NCBI GenBank assembly: GCA_002943765.1
Contig: PQWQ01000002.1
Coordinates: 2,914,001-2,978,000 of the forward strand
DNA from: Psoroptes ovis
Lineage: Eukaryota > Arthropoda > Arachnida > Sarcoptiformes > Psoroptidae
Reading direction: 5' to 3'
Length of the DNA stretch: 64,000 nt
Part shown: piece after piece, positions 1-8,262 of the stretch
How positions within the stretch are numbered: position 1 is the first letter of the stretch
Layout of the letters: each line of letters starts with the position of its first letter
Program-made: the position numbers and the translations under genes
Notes under the pieces: model-generated
Seen by the model: the letters and a program-made list of their open reading frames with translations, nothing else
What the model was told of the DNA's origin: nothing
Database searches by the model: none

Positions 1-746
1 TTTGTTGATGCTACATTACTTTCGATTATTAATATTAATATCAATATAATTAATATTAATACATATTCTAATCTCTGGCAAAAAAAAATGAAATAAAATA
101 AAATTAAACCTAATTGTTTTTTGTTGTATTTTATTTTAATAATAATAATAATGAAAAATTCCATGATAATAATAATATCGATCCACCTTAATTCATTCTT
201 TCAATCACTTGTTTTTTTTGTTCGGTCGATTCATTCATTAATTCATTCTTTCATAACAAATAATAATGATTTTTATTCATGTTCTCTAAGCATGGATAAA
301 TGGCATATAAATATTATATGCGTATTTGCTTGCGTATGAATGTTCATTGATTTAAATCAATGTTCATAATAATGATAATTACAATTATGATTATGATTAT
401 CATTATTTTTTTTGAATTTTTTTCTGAATTTTTCTGGTATTTACATTGGAATAAATGTGAATGAATGAATCAATGAATGAATGGTAATTAGCTTTTTGTT
501 TTTGTTTCATTTTTTTTTTTTTTTTTTTGGTTCACTTGTTTACTTGACATGACATTCAATAATATTAATTGATTGTAATAATATTAATAATAATGATAAT
601 GTAAAAATCAATGAAATGGCTAGAAAATTATTATTATTATTGGATAATCACAAATTTAAAACAATTTATCGATGGATTTTTTTTCCAAAAAATAATTTCA
701 AATAAATTTATAATTTTATCATATAAAATACAATAATTTCATTATT
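1..746. other. Non-coding AT-rich flank left of the retrotransposon
   Basis: I see no gene here. The stretch is AT-rich simple sequence with many ATT/AAT and ATTC/GAAT runs and a 19-base T tract at 510-528. The short open frame at 121-339 has no ATG start and consists of low-complexity Ile/Ser/Phe codons, so I do not call it a gene. Confidence 0.6.
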
Positions 747-750
747 GCTT
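747..750. repeat. Target-site duplication, left copy (gctt)
   Basis: The four bases gctt lie directly before the 5' LTR and recur directly after the 3' LTR at 6453-6456. Four-base duplications are normal for BEL/Pao insertions. They fix the element boundaries at 751 and 6452. Confidence 0.85.
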
Positions 751-838
751 TGATGACAATGATACGAATTTTGAACATTACTTTGCTATTAGACATGAGG
801 TGGCTATCTTTGCATGAAAAAAGTTGTGATTGAAAATG

Positions 839-846
839 TATATAAA
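839..846 (+). promoter_or_regulatory. TATA box of the 5' LTR promoter
   Basis: TATATAAA lies 88 bases into the LTR. Transcription would be expected to start about 25-30 bases downstream, near 868-875, making U3 about 120 bp. The same box recurs in the 3' LTR at 6236-6243. The start-site position is inferred from spacing only. Confidence 0.6.
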
Positions 847-1025
847 TTGATGAAGTGATTTTGTCTTGCAGGCATGTTATGATAAGTGTTTTGTAAAAAT
901 TGTCAAAGATTTGTTCTCGAGTATTGTTTGTTTTTTTTAATATGAATTGTTTTTAATATTGTGATGAAGTTAATTATCAATTAAATCATTGTAATTTTAT
1001 CGAATCATATCCCTTTATTTCCAAA

Positions 1026-1031
1026 AATAAA
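1026..1031 (+). promoter_or_regulatory. Polyadenylation signal AATAAA in the LTR (functional copy at 6423-6428)
   Basis: The hexamer AATAAA occurs 24 bases before the LTR end. The copy in the 3' LTR (6423-6428) would direct 3'-end formation close to the LTR/flank boundary. Calling it a signal is inference from the hexamer and its position. Confidence 0.5.
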
Positions 1032-1057
1032 TATTTATAAAATAATTCGAAAACATT

Positions 1058-1070
1058 CGTTATCAGCACC
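1058..1070 (+). promoter_or_regulatory. Putative primer-binding site for a tRNA-Ile half molecule
   Basis: CGTTATCAGCACC begins two bases after the LTR. The 88-base leader contains no TGG, which ordinary sites need to pair with a tRNA CCA end. The reverse complement, GGTGCTGATAACG, matches the anticodon arm of eukaryotic cytosolic tRNA-Ile(AAU) as I remember it (GGUGCUAAUAACG, about positions 28-40) at 12 of 13 bases. The mismatch falls on position 34, which is inosine in the mature tRNA, and inosine pairs with the C found here. The copia element is known to prime from a 5' half of initiator tRNA-Met in a similar way. That this element uses tRNA-Ile is inference. Confidence 0.5.
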
Positions 1071-1143
1071 AAAAACGTTAAGCTAATCGAAGTGTGTCAA
1101 TAGTATTTAGTTGTTTAAAGACCCAATCGTGAAACATAAATAA

Positions 1144-4100
1144 ATGGCTAGAAAAAAGCGAAGCACTGAACAATCGGTTTCAATGGAAGAGTCAACACGA
1201 GTTAACGAATTAGTAAGAAAAATCGACATGGCCGAATTGAATATATTCCGACGACAAATACGTATTGATTTTGATGATATTCAAGCTTTATATTCAGAAT
1301 ATAGTGAATGCTATGCTGAGATGATTGAGGAAAGAAAAGATCAACTTGCAGAAATTTTGATGCTGAAAAAAGAAAACATCGATAGATTATTTGCATATAC
1401 GAAATTAATACAAATGATCCGAGATGGAATTAATGATATAGATCGAAACGGTATTGATCGAAATAAATTATCCGAGATTGATGACGCAGTGAACGAAGTT
1501 AAAATTATTCATAGAATGTTCCCAAACGTGAATGATGAACAAACGAAACTGATTGAACGATTTAATGTGATCAAAACATACACCACGTACACTGTTACCG
1601 ACGCTTCATTTTCAAACCATACCAATTTGGGCACCAGTACACCGAACAATCAACAACGAATTGATAATGATGACTCAAATATGCAACAACCAATGAGATG
1701 GCAACATCGTTCTGGTGGTGTAAGGGTACAACCTAAACAAATTCAGCGATTTTCTGGTGATCCGATTGATTATCAAAAATTCCGAGAAGATATTGAATAT
1801 TATATAGTTGATAATCCTGAAATTGACGGTGCCAAACACAAGTTGAAAGAAATTCAAGACTTATTGCCAATTAAGCATCGATATTTATTGAATCGAATCG
1901 ATCGCAACAACTTACGTATGGCAGACGTATTACAGATATTGGACAAACACTATGGTTGTAAACATCAAATAGTTCCAGCTTTGACAAGAAAAATTCAAAA
2001 CGCACCATTTTTGTCGTTTAGACCACAACTAAAAGACTATGAATCATTATTAGAGGTCGTCATATCCGTAGTTGATACATTGACAATGACAGGATTACAA
2101 AGTGAAGACTACCATCTGGCAACATTGGTCATGACGAAAATTGACGAGACCCATCACACGCATATTGGAAACGATGACGAATTGAATTTATCTCATATCG
2201 AAGAGTACTTAAGACGAGGATTAAGTCGAAAACAAGCAATCACAGCACGATTTGCCTCAAATCCGTACGTACAACGAGACAGAAACAAAAATATCAACAA
2301 TAGACCAGCATCAAATGTTATGATTTCGACGAGTGACAATATTTGCTTTTTTCAAGACGGCAACCATTCATCTGACAAATGTACGTTATCAGCCGAATCA
2401 AAGAGACGATTTATGCTTGAACATCGACTATGTTTTAAATGCGGTATGGGCGGACATACTAGCCGTGAGTGTGACAAGTTCTTCCGATGTAAAAAATGCA
2501 ACTTCAATCATCAAACACACGTGTGCTTTCGTGAAAGTTCAACTATACCAACCACCACACAGAATCCAGTAATGACTATTCAAGCATCAGCAATCGATCC
2601 AATAGAAGCAACAAGCAGTACAACGTTATTAAGTACCAATTCCAAAAGTTTTCATAAAACTTTGATCGCAGAAATAGATGGTGTAAGAATCAGAATCGTC
2701 TTCGATGAAGGTGCAGGGGCATCTTTTATATCACCAAAATTGGTTAATAAAATGAATTTGACACCATATCGTGCTGAACCGATATTCATGGATACGCTCT
2801 GCAAATCGAAACCAACGTCAACGGGTCATTATATAGTAAAATTATTGTTGCCAGTTTGGGATGGAAAGCTCCAAGAATTAGAATTTAGGCTAAACGACAA
2901 GATCGACCAGTTACACTTTGAATGTATGAGTCGTGAACAACAGCAAATATTGAAACAAAAAAGCATAGATCACGTCGATGAACAGCAGCCAGTAGAACTA
3001 TTGATAGGATTAGATAATATTAATCGATTGCAATGCACGGAAGAGAAGCGGTTAAGTGAAGATGTTATTGCAAAACGTACAACGCTAGGGTGGGTAGTAT
3101 ATGGAGTAACATCAAGTGTTAACATGCTGTTAAATATTCATCAAACGCCGGAAAACGATGCGGTATTGGACATCGACGTAGAAGCTGAAGATAGAAAGGC
3201 TATGGAAAAATTTCTTGAAACATATTGCGATAGTGATCAGATGAAGTATGATGATGAAATGAAACGTTATTACGTCAAGCTGCCCTTTATCCCAAATGTA
3301 GAAGTTGAGACAAACTTTGAAACAGCTAAACGACAAATGTACAGTATGGTGAATCGAATGAACGTACAGCGAAAACAAGAATACCAATCATTGATTGACG
3401 AAATGGAATCAAATCTAGTGATAGAACGAACGCCTATGAATCCACTGGAAGGATATCATATGCCACATTTCGTAGTTTCTAGAAATGACAAAAATACAAC
3501 CAAATTGCGGATGGTGTTTAACGCGTCCAGTGGTAACAAACCGCTTAATCAAGCTATATTTAAGGGTGTAACGTCATGGCAAATTATTAGATCATTATTG
3601 TTTTTTCGATTACAGTCTATCGCAGTGATAAGTGATATAAAATCAGCCTTCCACAATATCATGATTCAAGAAGATCATAAAAAATTTGTCAAGTTTCTTT
3701 GGTTAGATAAAGACAACAAATTGGTGTGCTACCATTTTAATCGAGTGCCATTTGGACTCACATCTAGTCCGTTCATTCTATATGCAGTAATAACACATCA
3801 CTTGAAAAAGTATCAATCGAAATTCCCACAAACAGTTGAAGCAATTAAAAATGGTTTGTATGTTGATGACCTGATCATGTCCGGTAAAGATCCAATGACT
3901 ATAGAAAGTTTAAAGCAGCAGAGTCAACAAATATTCAACGATGCATCCATGGAACTACGCAAATGGAGAACTTCAGATGAAGAATTGAATACTCAGTGGA
4001 ACGATGGACTAGCCGAAAACAAGGTGTTAGGAATCGAGTGGACTAACGACGATAAAATGAAAATCGTGATACCAGAGTTCGATGAACGAAAAATTACTAA

Positions 4101-6150
4101 AAGAAGTTTGCTAAAATATCATGCATCGATCTACGACCCGTTTGGGTTTGTTCTGGCATCAACGTTGAAGCTGAAATTATTGATACATGAATGTTGGAAT
4201 GCTGGCTATGACTGGGATGTACCGTTAGAGCCTAAATTGATAAAGAGAGCTGAGGTGATAATTAATGATATTCAATTGATTAAAGAATTTGAATTCAACA
4301 GAAGAATATTCAAAAGAACAATTGAAGAATTTGATTTATGGATATTCGTCGACGCCAATCAGTATGCGATCGGGATCGTCTGTTACCTACGTAATGATTC
4401 TGAGGCTACGTTGATTTTTGCGAAATCAAAAATTATCAAACCTCGTAAAATCGTCAGTGGCGAGCTATTAGCATTGAATTGGGGCGCTAATGTTGGGCAC
4501 AATTTATGTGAGATATTGAAACCAAAAAGCGTAATATTATGGTCCGATAGTATGGACAACATCAAACGATTGACTGATGACATAAACAAATATCCATATC
4601 CGATAGCGGTACATCTGTATAATATCCGATCAAAAATACAAAACATTCGTCATATAATTGGTAAGAAGAATCCGGCTGATGCCTTTACCAGAGGAGTGAA
4701 CACTGAAGAATTGAGCCATTTACATCATTTAGACATTACGAACACACTGGCAAGCGAAACTGTGAATACATTGATTCAAACCAATATGGAAGAAAAAGAA
4801 TCGATGAATCAAAATTATAACGTCAATTTAGACCAAGACCTAAGTTATCACGATTGGATTAATTACATTAGTAGACAAACCAGTGAATGGAAACGATCAA
4901 TAGACGAAAACGAAGATGAATTAACTATTTTAATCAAAATTAATCAACAACAATATATTGACGAATCATTTAAAGTAAATCATCGCATCTTTTATGACGA
5001 AAATGGAATAGCTAGGTGTTTGACACGATTAGAAGAAGCTGAATTGGAATACGACGAAAAATATCCGATTATATTACCAAATTGTAAATTCACGAAAGCA
5101 TTTTTGGCTTATCTACATGAAACTGACAACCATGGTTCGGTCGAATTTACATTAGCTAATTTAAGAATGACATATTTTATTCCAGGTGCAAGAAGAATGT
5201 TGAAGAAAATCAAGAACCAGTGTATTAAGTGTAAACAGATGTCATCTAAATCATTAGAAGTTTTCAAAGGTAACCCTCCCAAAGAACGGGTGAATAGAAG
5301 TAAACCGTTCGAAAACATTGGTATTGATTTGTTCGAATTGAAAACAGATCCGAAAACAATCGGTGTCATTTTCACTTGTTGTGTCACAAGAGCAGTACAT
5401 TTTGAAGTGATTGATCGAGCCACCGCTGAAGAGATTTGTGATGCCTTTAGAATCTTTGCTGCCTTACATCGAAGACCAATGGTGGTATATTCCGATAATG
5501 GTCCTAATTTAAAACGATTGGGAAATCTATTCGTAGAAGCATTTAACCTTATGAGAGAAAAATTCGATTGGAGATTCATAACGCCGGGAGCGCCCTTCCG
5601 CGGAGGGTTTTACGAGGCTCTAATCAAGACAATGAAACGGGGATTCAGAAGTATTATTTGGCAACGTAAGATCACAGTCAAACAAATAAAAATGGTACTG
5701 TACGAAATACAATCGACAATGAATCGACGACCACTGGTAAATAATGAATCGATTATCTTGACACCCAATCATTTGATTTATGGATACAGCTGTAACGAAA
5801 CAATGATACCACCACGAAAGGGGATCAATGGTAATTTAGTCCGTCATTGGAGGTCAACAGAACGACACATTAATGCTGCATGGAGAACATACAAGAATGT
5901 ATATTTAAAAGAATTACGAAATTATCATCAGAATCACAACAATTATGAAAAATTGAATGTTAACGACAAGGTATTGATTGTAGATGAACATAATCCGAAT
6001 TATGTGTGGAAGACTGGTACAATCGTCGAATGTCTGAAAGATCAGTGCGGAACAATACGAACATACAAGGTTAACGTTGATGGCAAAGTTATTGAACGTG
6101 CAGCACAGAAGATGGCTCCGTTGGAGCTCCAAAAGAGAGGGGAGGAATGA
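1144..6150 (+). CDS. BEL/Pao Gag-Pol polyprotein (1668 aa), intact
   Basis: A single frame encodes all retrotransposition functions. Residues 1-190 are charged and helical. Residues about 200-350 (RFSGDP start) resemble DUF1759 Gag. A CX2CX4HX4C knuckle uses C430, C433, H438 and C443, followed by a second Cys/His cluster at 449-461. The A17-type protease has FDEGAGASF with D521, where DSG or DTG is usual. RT has D831 and YVDD at 906-909. RNase H has D1070, E1107, D1135 and D1179. Integrase has H1325, H1330, C1360, C1363, then D1395, D1451 and E1491. A DUF5641-like tail follows from about 1606. The ATG has an A at -3 and a G at +4. The last codons read through the polypurine tract and the TGA stop (6148-6150) is the first three bases of the 3' LTR. 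Gag and Pol are fused without a frameshift, so their ratio must be set another way. No env. Confidence 0.95.
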   Translation: MARKKRSTEQSVSMEESTRVNELVRKIDMAELNIFRRQIRIDFDDIQALYSEYSECYAEMIEERKDQLAEILMLKKENIDRLFAYTKLIQMIRDGINDIDRNGIDRNKLSEIDDAVNEVKIIHRMFPNVNDEQTKLIERFNVIKTYTTYTVTDASFSNHTNLGTSTPNNQQRIDNDDSNMQQPMRWQHRSGGVRVQPKQIQRFSGDPIDYQKFREDIEYYIVDNPEIDGAKHKLKEIQDLLPIKHRYLLNRIDRNNLRMADVLQILDKHYGCKHQIVPALTRKIQNAPFLSFRPQLKDYESLLEVVISVVDTLTMTGLQSEDYHLATLVMTKIDETHHTHIGNDDELNLSHIEEYLRRGLSRKQAITARFASNPYVQRDRNKNINNRPASNVMISTSDNICFFQDGNHSSDKCTLSAESKRRFMLEHRLCFKCGMGGHTSRECDKFFRCKKCNFNHQTHVCFRESSTIPTTTQNPVMTIQASAIDPIEATSSTTLLSTNSKSFHKTLIAEIDGVRIRIVFDEGAGASFISPKLVNKMNLTPYRAEPIFMDTLCKSKPTSTGHYIVKLLLPVWDGKLQELEFRLNDKIDQLHFECMSREQQQILKQKSIDHVDEQQPVELLIGLDNINRLQCTEEKRLSEDVIAKRTTLGWVVYGVTSSVNMLLNIHQTPENDAVLDIDVEAEDRKAMEKFLETYCDSDQMKYDDEMKRYYVKLPFIPNVEVETNFETAKRQMYSMVNRMNVQRKQEYQSLIDEMESNLVIERTPMNPLEGYHMPHFVVSRNDKNTTKLRMVFNASSGNKPLNQAIFKGVTSWQIIRSLLFFRLQSIAVISDIKSAFHNIMIQEDHKKFVKFLWLDKDNKLVCYHFNRVPFGLTSSPFILYAVITHHLKKYQSKFPQTVEAIKNGLYVDDLIMSGKDPMTIESLKQQSQQIFNDASMELRKWRTSDEELNTQWNDGLAENKVLGIEWTNDDKMKIVIPEFDERKITKRSLLKYHASIYDPFGFVLASTLKLKLLIHECWNAGYDWDVPLEPKLIKRAEVIINDIQLIKEFEFNRRIFKRTIEEFDLWIFVDANQYAIGIVCYLRNDSEATLIFAKSKIIKPRKIVSGELLALNWGANVGHNLCEILKPKSVILWSDSMDNIKRLTDDINKYPYPIAVHLYNIRSKIQNIRHIIGKKNPADAFTRGVNTEELSHLHHLDITNTLASETVNTLIQTNMEEKESMNQNYNVNLDQDLSYHDWINYISRQTSEWKRSIDENEDELTILIKINQQQYIDESFKVNHRIFYDENGIARCLTRLEEAELEYDEKYPIILPNCKFTKAFLAYLHETDNHGSVEFTLANLRMTYFIPGARRMLKKIKNQCIKCKQMSSKSLEVFKGNPPKERVNRSKPFENIGIDLFELKTDPKTIGVIFTCCVTRAVHFEVIDRATAEEICDAFRIFAALHRRPMVVYSDNGPNLKRLGNLFVEAFNLMREKFDWRFITPGAPFRGGFYEALIKTMKRGFRSIIWQRKITVKQIKMVLYEIQSTMNRRPLVNNESIILTPNHLIYGYSCNETMIPPRKGINGNLVRHWRSTERHINAAWRTYKNVYLKELRNYHQNHNNYEKLNVNDKVLIVDEHNPNYVWKTGTIVECLKDQCGTIRTYKVNVDGKVIERAAQKMAPLELQKRGEE
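6131..6147 (+). promoter_or_regulatory. Polypurine tract (plus-strand primer)
   Basis: Seventeen consecutive purines (aaaagagaggggaggaa) end exactly at the 3' LTR. RNase H-resistant purine tracts prime plus-strand synthesis in LTR elements. Here the tract is also coding, giving the C-terminal residues QKRGEE of the polyprotein. The last two bases (AA) are probably outside the primer proper and are removed by integrase. Confidence 0.85.
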
Positions 6151-6452
6151 TGACAATGATACGAATTTTGAACATTACTTTGCTATTAGACATGAGGTGG
6201 CTATCTTTGCATGAAAAAAGTTGTGATTGAAAATGTATATAAATTGATGAAGTGATTTTGTCTTGCAGGCATGTTATGATAAGTGTTTTGTAAAAATTGT
6301 CAAAGATTTGTTCTCGAGTATTGTTTGTTTTTTTTAATATGAATTGTTTTTAATATTGTGATGAAGTTAATTATCAATTAAATCATTGTAATTTTATCGA
6401 ATCATATCCCTTTATTTCCAAAAATAAATATTTATAAAATAATTCGAAAACA
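6148..6452 (+). repeat. 3' LTR of BEL/Pao element (305 bp)
   Basis: It is identical to 751-1055 by visual alignment at a constant offset of 5397, including the run of eight Ts. It has TATA at 6236-6243 and AATAAA at 6423-6428. Its first three bases, TGA, terminate the polyprotein. Its promoter points towards the NATD1-like gene. Confidence 0.95.
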
Positions 6453-6456
6453 GCTT
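6453..6456. repeat. Target-site duplication, right copy (gctt)
   Basis: This matches 747-750 and marks the right insertion boundary of the BEL/Pao element. Confidence 0.85.
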
Positions 6457-7491
6457 ACAAGGTTCAAAGAAGAAAAAATACACGAAAAAAAACGACGATG
6501 TTTGATCATTTTCATTCATTCTTTATTTTTCATATTTAATTTAATATCAAACACATTAATTAAATGTATATTCATTCATTCAATAATAATGAATTAATGA
6601 ATGGTAAATGTATGGTAAACATTTTGAATTGTAAACAACAGCAATGAAATGAATGAATGATAATAATCATTTATTTATTTTATCTTTGAATTTTTTATTA
6701 TTTTTTCTTGAATTTCTCCAATAAATTGAACTGAATCTGAATTTCGTAAAAAAATATTTTCATTCATTTAATATGAAAAAATATAACGCAAAAATATGAA
6801 AATAATGTCTGGTTTTTTGGCTCCTCTTGGTGTGTTTTCGCTCTGTATTTGGGCTTATTTTGACTTTTGTAATTTCGTTTTTCTTGCATTAAAACATTCA
6901 AACACATTAAATTTAATTCATTTTTAATCTTATCATATTTTTTCATATTAATTCTATTTCATTTTGTTTTTTGTTTTTCCCAATTCTTGGAGTCGGATTC
7001 GTGTGTGTTGGCATGTTTGATCATGAATATGAATTTCATTTTGAGAATAAATGAAATAATATTTCTCTTATGTTTCTTGATGATTTGGATCATTTCAATA
7101 GTTGATCCACTCTGTTTTCTTGTGTCGTAATATTGACGAAGGAAATCATCAAGTTTATCGCTGGGGGAAATTGCGTTATTCACTGGTGAAATGTAGGGTT
7201 TGATGAAGAGTTTGGATTTTGTTGAATTTTGAAATTAAAAATTGGCAAATCTCGAATTTCAAATGACATTTGCTAACATCTATCGGTGAATCAAAGAGTT
7301 TCATTCCTTCTTCTATTTTTCAAAATCAAATGCGCATATTTTCAAAACAAAAACTTGTTTACATTTTTTTTTGAAAATAAAAAAATTGATTAACAGTTAG
7401 ATTATCATGTTTTGTTGCTGTTGTTGTTTATATTTATGTTTAATAATTACGTGCTTCAATCACCTTGAAGCATCCGTACATTAGCTTTTGC
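6457..7491. other. Spacer between retrotransposon and NATD1-like gene, with a coding-like minus-strand stretch
   Basis: No recognised gene. On the minus strand one frame is open from about 7234 down to 6764 except for a single TGA at 6961-6959. It encodes a mixed, non-repetitive peptide (for example KLDDFLRQYYDTRKQ from about 7150). The listed start at 7183 is GTG, not ATG. A separate minus-strand ATG frame (7269-7180, 29 aa, MSFEIRDLPIF...) ends at a TGA where the first frame runs on. This could be a decayed gene, the last exon of a minus-strand gene, or chance. I cannot name a family. The rest is simple ATTC-type repeat. Confidence 0.3.
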
Positions 7492-7499
7492 TATAAATA
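7492..7499 (+). promoter_or_regulatory. TATA box of the NATD1-like gene
   Basis: TATAAATA lies about 150 bases before the ATG at 7641. A start site 25-30 bases downstream (about 7520) would give a 5' UTR near 120 bases and would exclude a tiny upstream reading frame that begins at 7517. The call rests on the motif and its spacing only. Confidence 0.45.
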
Positions 7500-7640
7500 A
7501 ATCATTTGTTAATATTATGACTAGTGTCGTTGGTTGATAATTTCTTTCGAAGAATTGAACAAATCAAATCGAAATCGATTTATAAATTACGTCGAACATA
7601 TTCGTCTATTTGTTTTAAGCTTTCTCGAAAAAAAATTTAC

Positions 7641-8262
7641 ATGAAAATGTTGAAAAATATATCAGCAGCGATCATCAGTACTATTTATCGAAATAATTCA
7701 TCAAATATGTTCAAATCAATTGTCAATAAAAATAAATATTTATTTAATAATAATCAATCTTTTCTGATTAGACAAATGTCTATGGCAAAAAATGTTGATC
7801 AACAAGCACAACAACAACAACAACAATCTGAACAACATTCATCATCAATTGATGCATCTAAATTACCGATTGAACATGATGCGAAGAGGCAAAAATTTTT
7901 TGTAAATTTTGATCCAGGTACACATGTTTTTAATTTATCTATTAAAATCTTTATTAAATTTATTTGCTTTAATTTCAAAATAGACTATGAAGCATACATT
8001 AAATATGAACGTTTGGATAATAATGAAGTATTGTTACATCATACTGAAGTGCCGGAAAAATATCGTAACACTGGTATTGCAAAATATTTGGCTTTGGTAA
8101 TGTGAAATTAAAAATCAACCGTATAATTAATAACTTCATTTTCTTTTTCTTTTTTTTAAACAGAATGTCTTGAATCATTTCGACAATACCAAAGAAAAAA
8201 CGGTCATCACGTGTTCATATTTACAAAAAATTGATAAAAAACGTCGAAATATGGAAATCTGA
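7641..8262 (+). CDS. NATD1-like GNAT-fold N-acetyltransferase domain protein (3 coding exons, 162 aa)
   Basis: Exons are 7641-7917, 7984-8096 and 8164-8262, ending at TGA. Joined, they give a protein whose C-terminal ~90 residues match vertebrate NATD1: LPIEHDAKRQKFFV, HTEVPEKYRNTGIAK and TCSYLQKI align with its RVEHDRRRRQF, HTEVPDAYRGRGIAK and TCWYIQKY without a gap across the last intron. This is the short GNAT subfamily (COG2388/YjdJ-like). YRNTGIA corresponds to the acetyl-CoA loop. The substrate is unknown in this family as far as I know. The first ~70 residues are basic, lack acidic residues until late and are followed by a Gln-rich linker, so a mitochondrial presequence is likely (inference). 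An open frame extends upstream to 7524 but has no ATG there, so I chose the first in-frame ATG at 7641. An internal Met near 7776 is an alternative. Confidence 0.85.
7918..7983 (+). other. Intron 1 of NATD1-like gene (66 bp, phase 1)
   Basis: The donor is CAG|GTACAC and the acceptor AAATAG|AC. The split codon G|AC gives Asp, restoring FDP-DYEAY. The intron is 66 bases, a multiple of three, and contains no stop in the reading frame, so a retained copy would still be translated with 22 extra hydrophobic residues. Confidence 0.8.
8097..8163 (+). other. Intron 2 of NATD1-like gene (67 bp, phase 0)
   Basis: The donor is TTTG|GTAATG. The acceptor follows a T-rich tract, TTTTTTTAAACAG|AAT. Retention would hit a TGA within three codons. 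Removing it gives the conserved run from LAL to NVLNHF with the family's spacing. Confidence 0.8.

Larger units (their letters stand above)
751..1055 (+). repeat. 5' LTR of BEL/Pao element (305 bp)
   Basis: It starts tgatgacaat and ends gaaaaca, and matches 6148-6452 base for base by my reading. It contains a TATA box at 839-846 and an AATAAA at 1026-1031, only about 25 bases before the LTR end. U5 must therefore be very short, or R must reach almost to the end of the LTR. Confidence 0.95.
751..6452 (+). mobile_element. Complete BEL/Pao LTR retrotransposon, apparently intact
   Basis: The element is 5702 bp: two 305-bp LTRs (TG...CA ends), an 88-bp leader, one open gag-pol frame of 1668 codons and a polypurine tract abutting the 3' LTR, flanked by gctt duplications. 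The domain order Gag (DUF1759-like), CCHC knuckles, A17-type protease, RT (YVDD), RNase H, HHCC/DDE integrase and a C-terminal DUF5641-like part is that of the BEL/Pao superfamily. No env-like frame is present. Identical LTRs, an unbroken frame and a perfect target duplication point to a recent insertion and a probably autonomous copy. The pre-insertion site would have carried a single gctt between 746 and 6457. The element is in the same orientation as the NATD1-like gene about 1 kb downstream. Confidence 0.95.

Noticed and set aside
5109..5579. 156-codon minus-strand open frame
   Set aside because: It lies opposite the integrase part of the intact gag-pol frame and has no family resemblance; it is a shadow of the coding strand. 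The same holds for the other minus frames between 1202 and 6156.
7524..7640. Upstream extension of the NATD1-like frame to 7524
   Set aside because: The frame is open but begins with GTG and has no ATG before 7641, and the TATA box at 7492 predicts a transcript start near 7520.
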